Shown here: positions 27,248 to 35,605 of the stretch, one piece after another
Position numbering within the stretch: position 1 is the first letter of the stretch
How the letters are laid out: each line of letters starts with the position of its first letter
From: Mucilaginibacter gossypiicola
Lineage (GTDB): Bacteria; Bacteroidota; Bacteroidia; Sphingobacteriales; Sphingobacteriaceae
Reading direction: 5' to 3'
NCBI RefSeq assembly: GCF_900110105.1
Contig: NZ_FOCL01000019.1
Span: 1-64,000, forward strand
Length of the DNA: 64,000 nt
Position numbers and translations under genes: made by a program
Notes under the pieces: generated by a model
The model's input: only the letters and a program-made list of their open reading frames with translations
Told to the model about the DNA's origin: nothing
Databases searched by the model: none

Positions 27248-28960
27248 ATGAAGGGAATTGGAGTTTCACCGGGTATTGCTATAGGAAAGGCGTTTGTTAT
27301 CAAAAAGAACGCACCGGCCACCAACGGTATTGTTTTAAAAAACCAGGTTGAGATAGTAGCGGAAATTGAACGTTTTGATATATCAGTAACCAACGCGCTT
27401 GCCGAGATCGATGCCATCAAAAACAACTCGCAACTGATGCTCAATGATGATGACATAGCTATACTGGAAACACAAGTGGAGCTGATCAATGATCCACAGA
27501 TTCGTGAAGATGTCGTGGCTAAGATCGAAGAAGAGAAAAAGACCGCCAACGATGCTATGATTGAGGTTACGGCCGGCATTGTTACCCTCTTTGAAAGTAT
27601 GGACGATGAATACATGCGCGCCCGCTCGGCCGATTTTCAGGATATCGGCAACCGCATCCTCAAATACATCAACCGTACGGGTGATACCAATAACCGCTCG
27701 TTTGAGCCGGATACTATTGTTATTGCCGATGACCTCACTCCTTCTGATACGATCACTTTAGACCTTAACCTTGTCACCGGGTTTGCAACACAGGCGGGCA
27801 GCCGTACTTCACACGCGGCCATTATAGCCAAATCAAAAGGGCTGCCTGCGGTTGTAGCCTGCGGCGATGAGTTAATGACTATCAACCATAATGACTTTAT
27901 CATTTTAGACGGCCTTAGTGGTTCGGTTTATGTTAACCCCGGCGAGGATATCATCAACCGATATTCTGCTAAATCCGCTTCCTTTAGGCAACAGGCCGAG
28001 GTGTTAAAAATGGTAAAGGATAAACCTGCCATTACTGCCGATGGTAAACAGGTAACCCTGCTGGCCAATATTTCGGATGCAGATGACCTTACCATGGTGC
28101 ACGACAACGGAGGCGAAGGCGTTGGCCTTTTCCGTACCGAAATGTTGTTTATGGACCGTGATACCTTCCCCGATGAAGAGGAGCAATTTGAGTTTTATAA
28201 AAAGGCAGTATTACAGGCAAAAGGCAAACCTGTAGTTATACGAACCATTGACATAGGCGGCGATAAACACCTGTCGTACTTTAACTTACTACCCGAACTC
28301 AATCCGTTTCTTGGTTACCGCGCTATACGTATCTCATTAGACCAGGAAGGTTTGTTTATAGTACAACTGAAAGCCATTTTAAGGGCATCTGCATTTGGTT
28401 CGGTGAGTATTATGTTCCCGATGATCTCTAATGCAAAAGAGATCCGCGATGCAAAACTCATCCTCAACAAAGCAAAAAAAGAGTTGCTTGAAGCCGGTGT
28501 AATATTTAGTAATGATGTAAAAGTTGGAATCATGGTCGAGATTCCATCTGCGGCGGTTACAGCAGATATCCTGGCTAAAGAAGTAGATTTTTTCAGCATT
28601 GGCACCAATGATCTTTGCCAGTATACTTTGGCTGTAGACAGGATGAATGAAAAGATCACCCATCTTTATGACCCATTTAATCCCGGTGTATTACGTCTCA
28701 TCCAAAATATAATTGAACAGGGCCGTGCGCATAACATCCATGTGGGTATGTGCGGTGAAATGGCTTCAGATCCTTTAGCTACCCTTTTATTGCTCGGCAT
28801 GGGGCTTGAAGATTTTTCAATGAGCGCAGCTTCTATCCCGGCAATCAAAAACATCATCATTAATAATAGCGAAGCAAAAGCTAAACAGATATGCCAACAG
28901 GTGATGGCTATGGATAGCTCGGAAAATATTATTGCTTATTTAAAGGAGATAACTCAATGA
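27248..28960 (+). CDS. ptsI: Phosphoenolpyruvate-protein phosphotransferase (PTS Enzyme I)
   Basis: 570 residues, close to E. coli EI (575). The phospho-acceptor is H189 in GSRTSHAAIIAKSKGLPAV and the active-site cysteine is C502 in GMCGEMASDPLAT; both fall on the same numbers as in E. coli. The PEP-binding barrel shows GVGLFRTEMLFM, FLGYRAIRISL and DFFSIGTNDLCQYTLAVDR. It transfers phosphate from PEP to HPr in the cytosol. There is no GAF domain, so it is not the nitrogen-PTS form. It lies 11 bases after the permease and overlaps ptsH by 4 bases. Confidence 0.96.
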   Translation: MKGIGVSPGIAIGKAFVIKKNAPATNGIVLKNQVEIVAEIERFDISVTNALAEIDAIKNNSQLMLNDDDIAILETQVELINDPQIREDVVAKIEEEKKTANDAMIEVTAGIVTLFESMDDEYMRARSADFQDIGNRILKYINRTGDTNNRSFEPDTIVIADDLTPSDTITLDLNLVTGFATQAGSRTSHAAIIAKSKGLPAVVACGDELMTINHNDFIILDGLSGSVYVNPGEDIINRYSAKSASFRQQAEVLKMVKDKPAITADGKQVTLLANISDADDLTMVHDNGGEGVGLFRTEMLFMDRDTFPDEEEQFEFYKKAVLQAKGKPVVIRTIDIGGDKHLSYFNLLPELNPFLGYRAIRISLDQEGLFIVQLKAILRASAFGSVSIMFPMISNAKEIRDAKLILNKAKKELLEAGVIFSNDVKVGIMVEIPSAAVTADILAKEVDFFSIGTNDLCQYTLAVDRMNEKITHLYDPFNPGVLRLIQNIIEQGRAHNIHVGMCGEMASDPLATLLLLGMGLEDFSMSAASIPAIKNIIINNSEAKAKQICQQVMAMDSSENIIAYLKEITQ

Positions 28961-29223
28961 TAACCAAAGATTATATCATCACATCGGCGCAGGGAATGCA
29001 TGCCCGGCCGGCAACTCAACTTGTTAAACTGGCAAAAGGCTTTAAATCGGCCACCAGTTTAAAAAAAGGCGACAAAACCGTTAAACTAAACAGCCTGCTT
29101 AATATCCTGTCACTGAGTATTAAAGGCGGCGAAACCATTTCGGTAATTATGGATGGCGAAGACGAAGTAAGTGCGGCCGTAGTTATCGATGATTTCTTCA
29201 CCAAACAGCTTAAAGAACTCTAA
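28957..29223 (+). CDS. ptsH: HPr, PTS phosphocarrier
   Basis: 88 residues. The active site is GMHARPAT with H15, and the regulatory-site region retains S46 in KLNSLLNILSL. In Firmicutes S46 is phosphorylated by HPr kinase for catabolite control; no HPr kinase gene is in the window. ATGA overlap with ptsI gives coupled translation, and the deaminase-like gene follows after 9 bases. A dedicated HPr inside a sugar operon makes this PTS self-contained. Confidence 0.95.
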   Translation: MITKDYIITSAQGMHARPATQLVKLAKGFKSATSLKKGDKTVKLNSLLNILSLSIKGGETISVIMDGEDEVSAAVVIDDFFTKQLKEL

Positions 29224-29232
29224 CACGTATAC

Positions 29233-29991
29233 ATGAAAGTAACTATAACCAAAAGCGAGCAGGAATTTGATATCACCGCAGCATGGCGCATCATTGCGCA
29301 AATGCTTGAAAAACGAACGTCGGTAATTGGCCTCTCGACTGGACAAACTACCATTGGCATGCACCGCATTGTTTCGGAAATTCACGCTAAATACCCGTTT
29401 GATGTATCAAACATTACCTTGTTTAATGTTGATGAGCTCACCAATCTGGAACGCGAATATGCGGGCAGTTGCTATACCATGATCCTCAACCAGATTGCTG
29501 GTCCGCTGGGGATTCCTGAAGAAAACTTTATTATGCCGCCTACCCTTTCGGATGATTTTGTAGCGGAGAGCATCCTGTTTGAAAAACGCCTTGCCGAGCG
29601 CGGCGGAGCCGATCTGCAGATGCTGGGTATAGGCAGCAACGGGCATATCGGCATCAATCAACCGGGAACGCCCTTTGAAAGCGAAACCTGGGTATCGCCA
29701 ATGGACCCAGATTTTGAAGCACGCGTACGCCGTGAAACACAAGTACCGCCAGAAACAGAACTTGGAGGTTTAACCCGTGGCGTTAAAAACATTATGCATA
29801 CCCGCAAGCTGATCCTGATAGCTAAAGGTAGCCACAAAGCCGAAATTATTAAACAAGCCATATTAGGCCCAGTAACAACCGATATACCGGCATCCGTAGT
29901 ACAACTACATCCAAATTGCGAGATATTGTTAGATGCCGATGCAGGGGCGTTAATAGCCGATTACGCTAAGGAACGTGGTTATAACTGGTAG
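29233..29991 (+). CDS. Glucosamine/galactosamine-6-phosphate deaminase-like protein (NagB/AgaI family)
   Basis: 252 residues. The NagB fold is evident: STGQTT phosphate loop (35-40), FNVDEL with D67 (base/proton-transfer Asp), IGSNGHIGINQPG (133-145), and a C-terminal TDIPASVVQLHPN that resembles AgaI as much as NagB. The NagB triad Asp141-His143-Glu148 maps to N136-H138-Q143. Asn at the first place also occurs in Bacillus NagB, but Gln for the glutamate is unusual, so the enzyme may be slower, have another substrate (for example galactosamine-6-phosphate) or a changed reaction. Last gene of the PTS operon; cytosolic; product would be fructose- or tagatose-6-phosphate plus ammonia. Confidence 0.82.
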   Translation: MKVTITKSEQEFDITAAWRIIAQMLEKRTSVIGLSTGQTTIGMHRIVSEIHAKYPFDVSNITLFNVDELTNLEREYAGSCYTMILNQIAGPLGIPEENFIMPPTLSDDFVAESILFEKRLAERGGADLQMLGIGSNGHIGINQPGTPFESETWVSPMDPDFEARVRRETQVPPETELGGLTRGVKNIMHTRKLILIAKGSHKAEIIKQAILGPVTTDIPASVVQLHPNCEILLDADAGALIADYAKERGYNW

Positions 29992-30004
29992 CAACTCAAA
30001 CTTA

Positions 30005-30039
30005 AAAGCAGGCCACCGGGTAACCCAGTGAGCTGCTTT
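30005..30039. terminator. Bidirectional terminator between the PTS and GH18 operons
   Basis: Stem AAAGCAG...CTGCTTT extended by CAC/GTG and GGGT/ACCC with small internal bulges, lying in the short gap between convergent stop codons. Confidence 0.75.
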
Positions 30040-30060
30040 CTTTGATGCCTTAGTAACGCT

Positions 30061-31209
30061 TTAATTCAAATGACTATTAGCTGCATCGAGCAGGTACTCC
30101 TTCCTGTCATCTACGTATTCCCAGAACATCACCCCGGCCATGCCGTTCTTTTTCACGTACCTGCATTTCTTTCTAATCGACCATTCATCGTCAAATGATA
30201 AAAACTGGCGGGTTGTGGGATTGTACAAATACGGTGCCTTAGCACTTTTATCCCGATAGTATTTAAATGCTTTATTGGTGAGCAGGCTATCTTTTATAAA
30301 AGTATAACCACCGCCCCGCATTCTTTCGAGGTTGCGCGAACCCAGCCCTGTTTTTGTACTGTCCGACACTCTTGTAGAGCGGCTGTAAAAAGCCATTCCC
30401 AAAACAAGTTTATTCCGCGGAACACCCGCTTCAATAAAAACGCGGGTTCCGTTATCTGAGTTATTTTCTGTTTTAAGATATTTTGAGGCATATAGCCCGG
30501 TATGATGTACCGCTACATCAGCACCATAATCATAAGTCATGAGGTTGATATAATCCAGGCAAACTCCAACTTTATCCATTTCGGTATTCTGCACAAAATG
30601 CCTGAAAGCACCTACTGCAGCGGTAAGCAACAACTTTTTCCCGGTTTCTTTCTCAAGTGCATTCAATTGTGCCCTCAGTTCCAGGAACAAACTGGTGTAG
30701 TTCTGTTTGTCCTCCGGGCGATGCACATTACCTGCACCTGATTCGTTGGGATATTCCCAATCGATATCAATACCATCCATTTTGAACTTACGCACCAACT
30801 CAACAGCGCTTGCCGCAAAAGCTTTACGCGAAGTATCAGTAAGTGCCATATCCGAAAAGTTTTTGCTCCACAGCCATCCGCCTATCGAAATCAAAACTTT
30901 CAAATCAGTGTTCTTTTTTTTCAACCCAACCAGATACCTGAAATTGACGGTATCAGTTCGGGGGTGGGTTAAAAAAGCCCTGTTGCCTATTACATTTACA
31001 AACGCGTAGTTAATATGAGTAAGCTTTGCCGGATGAACCATATTAGTATCAATCAAACCACGGAAACCGCTTACATAAGCAATTACAACGTGTTTTCTTG
31101 TCCGGTTTTTCTGAGCATAAGCCAGGTTTACAGAAAGCACAAGGCAAAAAAGAGCCATCAGCCCGGTTTTGTATTGCCCTGGCCGCAATAATGATGCAAC
31201 TATTGTCAT
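30061..31209 (-). CDS. Glycoside hydrolase family 18 protein (chitinase-like), secreted
   Basis: 382 residues. A signal peptide with a long basic n-region ends at LAYAQ (~32). The GH18 barrel is complete: substrate strand LISIGGW, and catalytic DGIDIDWEYP with acid E152 and D150/D148 present, then LMTYDYG and a final MFWEYVDD. All catalytic residues of chitinases and endo-N-acetylglucosaminidases are kept, so it should be active on beta-1,4-GlcNAc bonds. No carbohydrate-binding module and no T9SS tail, so it is likely periplasmic or lipid-free secreted. It is the last gene of the operon, 23 bases after the membrane acetyltransferase gene. Confidence 0.9.
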   Translation of the reverse strand: MTIVASLLRPGQYKTGLMALFCLVLSVNLAYAQKNRTRKHVVIAYVSGFRGLIDTNMVHPAKLTHINYAFVNVIGNRAFLTHPRTDTVNFRYLVGLKKKNTDLKVLISIGGWLWSKNFSDMALTDTSRKAFAASAVELVRKFKMDGIDIDWEYPNESGAGNVHRPEDKQNYTSLFLELRAQLNALEKETGKKLLLTAAVGAFRHFVQNTEMDKVGVCLDYINLMTYDYGADVAVHHTGLYASKYLKTENNSDNGTRVFIEAGVPRNKLVLGMAFYSRSTRVSDSTKTGLGSRNLERMRGGGYTFIKDSLLTNKAFKYYRDKSAKAPYLYNPTTRQFLSFDDEWSIRKKCRYVKKNGMAGVMFWEYVDDRKEYLLDAANSHLN

Positions 31210-31232
31210 TTGAATTTAGGTATGTATAATAT

Positions 31233-32492
31233 TTAAATCTTCAGGCGTAATCTTTTCTTTTCAAGTAATCCAACAAATAAAATAATAATCACGGCGGTCA
31301 GGAATGAACGCAGCAATCCCGGAAAGCCATTATTAATGATACCTGGATAGTTAATATGCAATAACTCCAGTATAAAAACCTGGAAATATGGGATTAGATA
31401 GCAGGTAAGCGTACTGGTACCGGCCGGCTTGATCCAGTTAAAGGCGCTTATTTTCCCTTTAACATCAACCACATATATCAATATCAAAAACGCCAGCGTA
31501 GTGATGCCCGAGCAAATGAGCACCCATGCCGGTGTCGAGCGGATCTTGGAAATTCCTTCGGTATAAGGCCTCAAAGCAAAACCTGCAACCAGGAACAAAA
31601 CACCAATAATAGCCAGTGTAGCCCAGATCCGTTGCGTTTTACCTTGTTCGACCAACCTGGCGTAGATTCCAGAGATCACCACCCCTCCCATGGTTAAAGT
31701 CATGGTTGAGGCATCATGAATTATCCAGAGGGGCTTTAAAAAGATGATCGCGTTGCCGAGAAAGCTTCCGGTAAAATTGCTTCCGGCGATAGTGACCATT
31801 TCTTCATCACGCGTTACTTTTATCTTAAATACCGAATGGGCGATAATATTGATGATTATCAGTACTACCCATGCCACGATAAGACTGTTCAGCTTGCCTT
31901 TAACCGCGACAAATATCAATGCGCAAACCAGGTATGCCCAACCTATTAAACCTAAAATGCCCCACCAGGATGGTTCCATCCACCTTACGTCACCATCTTC
32001 TCCCCCTTTATAAATTACGGCCATGGCTATCAGCAAAATAATCCCCAGTACTTGAAGCGAATATTTTTTGGCCTTTGCCATGGTTTCGGGATAATCCAAC
32101 CAGATCAAAAAGAATGCAGTTGTAATAACCAGTGCCCAGGCAGCTTTCGGAATTAAAGCAGCCGACGAATTGTATTCTTCCAGATTAACATGATAAAAAC
32201 CCATAATGAGCAATGCAACACTGCGTATCAGGATGTAAAACAAAATCTGCTTGCCGCTATCACCTTTTTTGATCCTGTTATTGATGGCAAATGGTAACGA
32301 CAAGCCAACGATGAACAAAAACGCTGGAAAAATAGTGTCGGCAAAACCCATCCTGTCTTCAAAACCCTTAGCATGGTCTATCCACTCGGGAATATGCTTC
32401 ACGCCGCTGGCATCGTTAACAAATATCATCAGCAGCATGGTAATGGCACGCAGTACATCGATGGATAACAGGCGCTTGGGTAATTGTTGCAT
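31233..32492 (-). CDS. HGSNAT/NagX-like membrane acetyltransferase (DUF5009)
   Basis: 419 residues with about ten membrane helices. The N-terminus (RLLSIDVLRAITMLLMIFVND) and the following block IDHAKGFEDRMGFADTIFPAFLFIVGLSLPF match the heparan-alpha-glucosaminide N-acetyltransferase superfamily; H40 is the likely counterpart of the acetyl-accepting histidine of human HGSNAT. Bacterial relatives named NagX occur in N-acetylglucosamine utilisation loci. It could use cytosolic acetyl-CoA to acetylate a glucosamine-type amine on the periplasmic side (inference). Located between the beta-helix protein (19-base gap) and GH18 (23-base gap). Confidence 0.82.
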   Translation of the reverse strand: MQQLPKRLLSIDVLRAITMLLMIFVNDASGVKHIPEWIDHAKGFEDRMGFADTIFPAFLFIVGLSLPFAINNRIKKGDSGKQILFYILIRSVALLIMGFYHVNLEEYNSSAALIPKAAWALVITTAFFLIWLDYPETMAKAKKYSLQVLGIILLIAMAVIYKGGEDGDVRWMEPSWWGILGLIGWAYLVCALIFVAVKGKLNSLIVAWVVLIIINIIAHSVFKIKVTRDEEMVTIAGSNFTGSFLGNAIIFLKPLWIIHDASTMTLTMGGVVISGIYARLVEQGKTQRIWATLAIIGVLFLVAGFALRPYTEGISKIRSTPAWVLICSGITTLAFLILIYVVDVKGKISAFNWIKPAGTSTLTCYLIPYFQVFILELLHINYPGIINNGFPGLLRSFLTAVIIILFVGLLEKKRLRLKI

Positions 32493-32511
32493 GTTTTTTA
32501 TTTAGGGTGTT

Positions 32512-35508
32512 TTATTTAACTTTTACGGAAAACAACGAATTATGGCTCGTAATATATATAGTATTATTGTCCACACCACCAAAGGCTAATCCTGTTGGCC
32601 GTTCTGGTACTTTTATCACATTGATCTGTTTACCGGCGCTGTCATAAACATAAATCTGTCCGTCGGCTATATAAACATTTCCTTTATCATCGGTTGCGGA
32701 TGCAAACTCACCTCTTTCGGCAAAATATTTTAAATCAGAAAGATAACCATCCTTATTTACAGTTGTGCTCACGGTACGTTTGTCATACTCATCACTGCTG
32801 TATAATGGCTTTCCGGGATATGCGGCTGCCAAAGCTGTCGACCGCGCCAGGTCATATACTACCGGGATAATAGTAACTCCATCGGGAGCTACAAAACACT
32901 CGGTTGGCTTATTCACAGTTACTGCATTAAAGTCATGATAATCGCGCCAGCGGTGCGCCGGATACAGCGCCTTGTAAACCGGGTTTACCTGTCCCATGGG
33001 TATGGTTTTCAATTTTTGGATGGTTTCGTCTGGACTATTGGGGGTTATACTATAAGCCCAGCTTGCAAATCCCGAATTACCCCATCCGCTGAAAGAGGTG
33101 CCTGCAGCGTCGGCAGGGTTATCAAACTTCTCGGGCTTGCCATTTACAAGATAGCCCGGCTTTGGCACGTATTTAAAAACCACGAGCAGGTTATCATTTT
33201 TATCACAGGCTAAGGATAGCGGCTCCCATGGATAGTCGGCCAGTAAACTGATTTGCCTATCTGTAGCCGACCATTTATAGATCCGTTTCATGCGCTGCTC
33301 GCTGAAATAAATATTGCCTTTGCTATCAGCACATACTGCCGATGCAAATTCAAAACCAGTAGCCAGCTTATTGATGGTGCCGGTCTGCTGTTCGGCGGCG
33401 TTGGCTTTGTCATCAATATAAAGTCTCGCAAATTCCCATGGCCTTACTTCGGTAGCGGTATTGATATCATATAACGGCAAGGTAGAAGTATATTTTATCT
33501 GGCTGTAATTATGAACGTTCAGCAACTCGATGTTTTTACCTCCCCATTTCCGGATAGCATACGGCGCGGGTTTGTTAACCCTGATCACCCTGAACATATA
33601 CAAGTTGGCAAACACCATATTATTTGAATTTTCCAGTTCCATCGGCTGGCATTCGGTACTTTCCCTGCTTTCTTCTTCAAGCTGCATGGCGTACACCTTC
33701 CAGTTGGCAACATTGTTAAACCGCACCTCGTTACGTACGTGATGCTCTATCGACATAGCATAAATACGACCGGGAGTTTGCGTATTGGAAATATATGTAC
33801 CGGCTGTGGCGTAAGTATTGGCACTCCAGATATCTTTAAAAGTACCACCGCCGCCATCTGTTACCCAAAGGCTCCAGTATTGTGTATCCCAGGATGGGTC
33901 CATTCCATTTTGCACACGATTATAAGCACCGCTTCCTGCTGTGCTTTTGGGTGTACCAACACGTTGCATACCACCATGGCCACCAACAAATTTCACATCG
34001 TTCATATATGACCCGACGCCTGCCATCCATTTACAGGCTACCGCGCGTGGGTTATCTGCATTGGTGCAAATACCGATACCACTTAATATATTGTTTCCCC
34101 CTTTTGATGATTCCAGCAGTGCTACCGGGCCACCAAAACCTCCAAAAGCAGGTGTATTATCGGCAATTAAAAACTGCGTAGCAATAGGATTCAAGCCAAT
34201 CAATTTGGTATCGGGCTTTAGTTTAATAGTTTGGCTAACGCGATACCATCCCTGGGGCACATATATGGTTTCATATTTGTCAATAGCTGCCTGTATAGTT
34301 TGGGTATCATCAGTGACACCATCACCTTTAGCGCCAAGCGCCTTTAGGTTTGCCCAGGTTTCAATTGCCGGAAAATCGGGAATGTCCTTTTTGACGGTTT
34401 CCGGCAACGCGGCGAAGGGCTCCTGCTCATTGATGGTTTTATACTGCGGATCGGTATCAAGCCCATCCATCTGCAAACCATAAGTGAAGTTTTTTACACG
34501 ATAGATATTTGCAGCCCCGGGCGTTGTTTTACTGCTGCGACGGTAGCTGGCCAATACAGGTACATTACGGCAAATCACGTTGCGAAGGTTGATCTGGTTA
34601 AAAGCGTTATCCTCATTGCTTATGATAATAGCAGGCCCGCTTACGCCATCAAAACGGCAATCTTCCATAAATAACTTTTCATGGTAGTTTGGGTTGATGC
34701 TAATTACGGTCGGCACATGTTTAACATTCATCCGTACAATGGTAAGCCCTGCTTCCTGTGTGCGGATGGCGGCTTCACGCTGACCTTCAAAATAGGTATC
34801 AACCATCATAAACTGCCAGCCTGGTGACGGTTTGGTGGTGTAGATCCCGTACTGGCCACCAAAAAAGCGAACGTCTTCCATCTCGTTGCCTACGTCAAAC
34901 ATACCGGCCAAACCTTTACCAATGTTTATGTCAACGTGGGCTATAAAACTATGCTGGGCAAAGTGCGTACGCATAGCTACAGCATAAGGATTGCCATCTT
35001 CTATTTTAAGGTTGACGTTTGATATCGAGCTATAAAAAGTTGAAGCACCGGCATCGTGTACCTCATCCCCGGGCTTGGATAGGTTGCTCACAAACCAAAA
35101 CATGTACCTGGCATGGCCTTTATCGTTTTCATCGGCAGTTTGAAAGCCTGGCGAATTTTTAGCCAGGATAATCTGCGGCCTGTTTTTGCCGTAACCTATT
35201 AATCTTACAGCAGTTGGTATAAATATGGTTTTAGAGATCAGGTATTTTCCTTCGGGGATAAAAAGCACACCGAAATTATGCTCAGTTTTCACTTTGGTGA
35301 TAGCAGCCTGCAGCTCATCCGAGACATCAGTTTTACCATCGGCCTTGATCTTAAAATTTTCAGGGGTAAAATAAACAGCGTCCGAATCCTGCAGGCGGGC
35401 ATGATAAATAGATTTGCCGCCATTGTTGTTTTTTTCAGTTTTCTTGCTGGCGAAACAAAAAGCTTGAATAGAAATAAATGTGATGACTAACAGGGTTCCC
35501 TTTTTCAC
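32512..35508 (-). CDS. Large secreted tandem beta-helix (pectate-lyase-3/GH28-related) protein with C-terminal propeller
   Basis: About 998 residues from the GTG at 35508, which gives a compact signal peptide (KKGTLLVITFISIQAFCFA). The frame also allows a TTG at 35544, but that puts 12 polar residues before the signal. Two pectate-lyase-3 type starts are visible: FKIKADGKTDVSDELQAAI (~residue 52) and LGAKGDGVTDDTQTIQAAID (~390), each followed by a right-handed beta-helix. This spacing recalls GH55 exo-beta-1,3-glucanases. Residues from ~710 form an SMP-30/NHL-like propeller (VCADSKGNIYFSEQRMKRIYKW, DDKGNVYIADGQIYVYD). Polysaccharide binding or cleavage is likely; the substrate is unknown. First gene of the operon with NagX-like and GH18 genes. 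Confidence 0.8.
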   Translation of the reverse strand: MKKGTLLVITFISIQAFCFASKKTEKNNNGGKSIYHARLQDSDAVYFTPENFKIKADGKTDVSDELQAAITKVKTEHNFGVLFIPEGKYLISKTIFIPTAVRLIGYGKNRPQIILAKNSPGFQTADENDKGHARYMFWFVSNLSKPGDEVHDAGASTFYSSISNVNLKIEDGNPYAVAMRTHFAQHSFIAHVDINIGKGLAGMFDVGNEMEDVRFFGGQYGIYTTKPSPGWQFMMVDTYFEGQREAAIRTQEAGLTIVRMNVKHVPTVISINPNYHEKLFMEDCRFDGVSGPAIIISNEDNAFNQINLRNVICRNVPVLASYRRSSKTTPGAANIYRVKNFTYGLQMDGLDTDPQYKTINEQEPFAALPETVKKDIPDFPAIETWANLKALGAKGDGVTDDTQTIQAAIDKYETIYVPQGWYRVSQTIKLKPDTKLIGLNPIATQFLIADNTPAFGGFGGPVALLESSKGGNNILSGIGICTNADNPRAVACKWMAGVGSYMNDVKFVGGHGGMQRVGTPKSTAGSGAYNRVQNGMDPSWDTQYWSLWVTDGGGGTFKDIWSANTYATAGTYISNTQTPGRIYAMSIEHHVRNEVRFNNVANWKVYAMQLEEESRESTECQPMELENSNNMVFANLYMFRVIRVNKPAPYAIRKWGGKNIELLNVHNYSQIKYTSTLPLYDINTATEVRPWEFARLYIDDKANAAEQQTGTINKLATGFEFASAVCADSKGNIYFSEQRMKRIYKWSATDRQISLLADYPWEPLSLACDKNDNLLVVFKYVPKPGYLVNGKPEKFDNPADAAGTSFSGWGNSGFASWAYSITPNSPDETIQKLKTIPMGQVNPVYKALYPAHRWRDYHDFNAVTVNKPTECFVAPDGVTIIPVVYDLARSTALAAAYPGKPLYSSDEYDKRTVSTTVNKDGYLSDLKYFAERGEFASATDDKGNVYIADGQIYVYDSAGKQINVIKVPERPTGLAFGGVDNNTIYITSHNSLFSVKVK

Positions 35509-35565
35509 TTTAGCTATAATATGGTTTATGTGGTATGATGCCAATCAAATACACTTGGCAATGCA

Positions 35566-35573
35566 CAAATCTA
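35566..35573 (-). promoter_or_regulatory. -7 box TAGATTTG of the beta-helix/NagX/GH18 operon
   Basis: On the minus strand TAGATTTG matches TAnnTTTG. It sits exactly 32 nt from the 17-bp element at 35606-35622, the same geometry as at the GH9 promoter, and no clear -33 box is present. Confidence 0.6.
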
Positions 35574-35605
35574 TCTGATAGTGTAATTTGATGCTATTAT
35601 TATAG

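Noticed and set aside
33941..34483. 180-codon plus-strand frame inside the beta-helix gene
   Set aside because: It lies wholly antisense to a strongly supported protein with domain matches; its translation has no recognisable motif.
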